Of a DNA stretch of 5,125 nucleotides, positions 5,113-5,125 are shown in pieces. The position numbers and the translations under genes are program-made. The stretch lies in contig JBDSJC010000165.1 in the NCBI GenBank assembly GCA_039917655.1, positions 1 to 5,125 of the forward strand, read 5' to 3'. Position 1 is the first letter of the stretch, and the number at the start of each line of letters is the position of its first letter. This DNA is from PNKC01 sp039917655. Lineage in GTDB: Bacteria; Chloroflexota; Dehalococcoidia; Tepidiformales; Tepidiformaceae. A model generated the notes under the pieces. It did no database searches. It was not told where the DNA came from and saw only the letters and a program-made list of their open reading frames with translations.

Positions 5113-5125
5113 GCGTTCGTTTGTG

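Noticed and set aside
1..5125. CRISPR arrays, tRNA or rRNA genes, transposases, integrases
   Set aside because: No regularly spaced repeats, cloverleaf-like segments or recombinase motifs were seen on either strand.

Overview
This is a GC-rich bacterial window whose codons mostly end in G or C. Three of its proteins carry Thr/Pro/Ala-rich extracytoplasmic tails or linkers, and a fourth exported protein lies at the left edge. These Thr/Pro linkers, together with TAnnATC-type -10 elements, are reminiscent of Chloroflexota such as Dehalococcoidia-like lineages. That placement is a low-confidence inference from style, because no rRNA or marker gene is present.

Layout from left to right. (1) At 1-945 (+), open at the left edge, lies a lipoprotein M23 (LytM/LasA-type) cell-wall endopeptidase with all its metal and catalytic histidines. 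(2) At 1032-2063 (+) lies a stand-alone, exported ComEC/Rec2-like metallo-beta-lactamase-fold hydrolase, possibly expressed from a leaderless mRNA. (3) At 2254-2853 (+) lies a small membrane-anchored protein whose C-terminal half reads as the RNase A-like toxin domain of contact-dependent inhibition (CdiA-CT) proteins. It is followed after one base by (4) 2855-3172 (+), a CdiI-like immunity protein with a strong Shine-Dalgarno inside the toxin's 3' end. (5) At 3181-4746 (-) lies a complete AMP-forming acyl-CoA synthetase. (6) At 4646-5068 (-) lies a short lipoprotein frame that runs out of frame into the synthetase start and is probably a truncated remnant. A strong GC hairpin at 5085-5112 closes the window.

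The main point of interest is the toxin-immunity pair and its setting. The pair is a very small version of a CDI toxin module: about 200 residues with a membrane anchor and a linker, rather than a giant CdiA. It is also bracketed by two direct copies (2056-2129 and 3177-3250, 67 of 74 bases identical) of the 3' end of the acyl-CoA synthetase gene. The right copy is the true end of that gene. The left copy is an orphan fragment that supplies the stop codon of the ComEC-like gene. The simplest reading is that a cassette of about 1.1 kb carrying toxin and immunity was inserted at the 3' end of the synthetase gene and rebuilt that end, as integrating elements do at gene 3' ends. The ancestral site would then have had the ComEC-like and synthetase genes convergent, with overlapping stop codons in a CTAG. 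No integrase is visible, so the mechanism is open.
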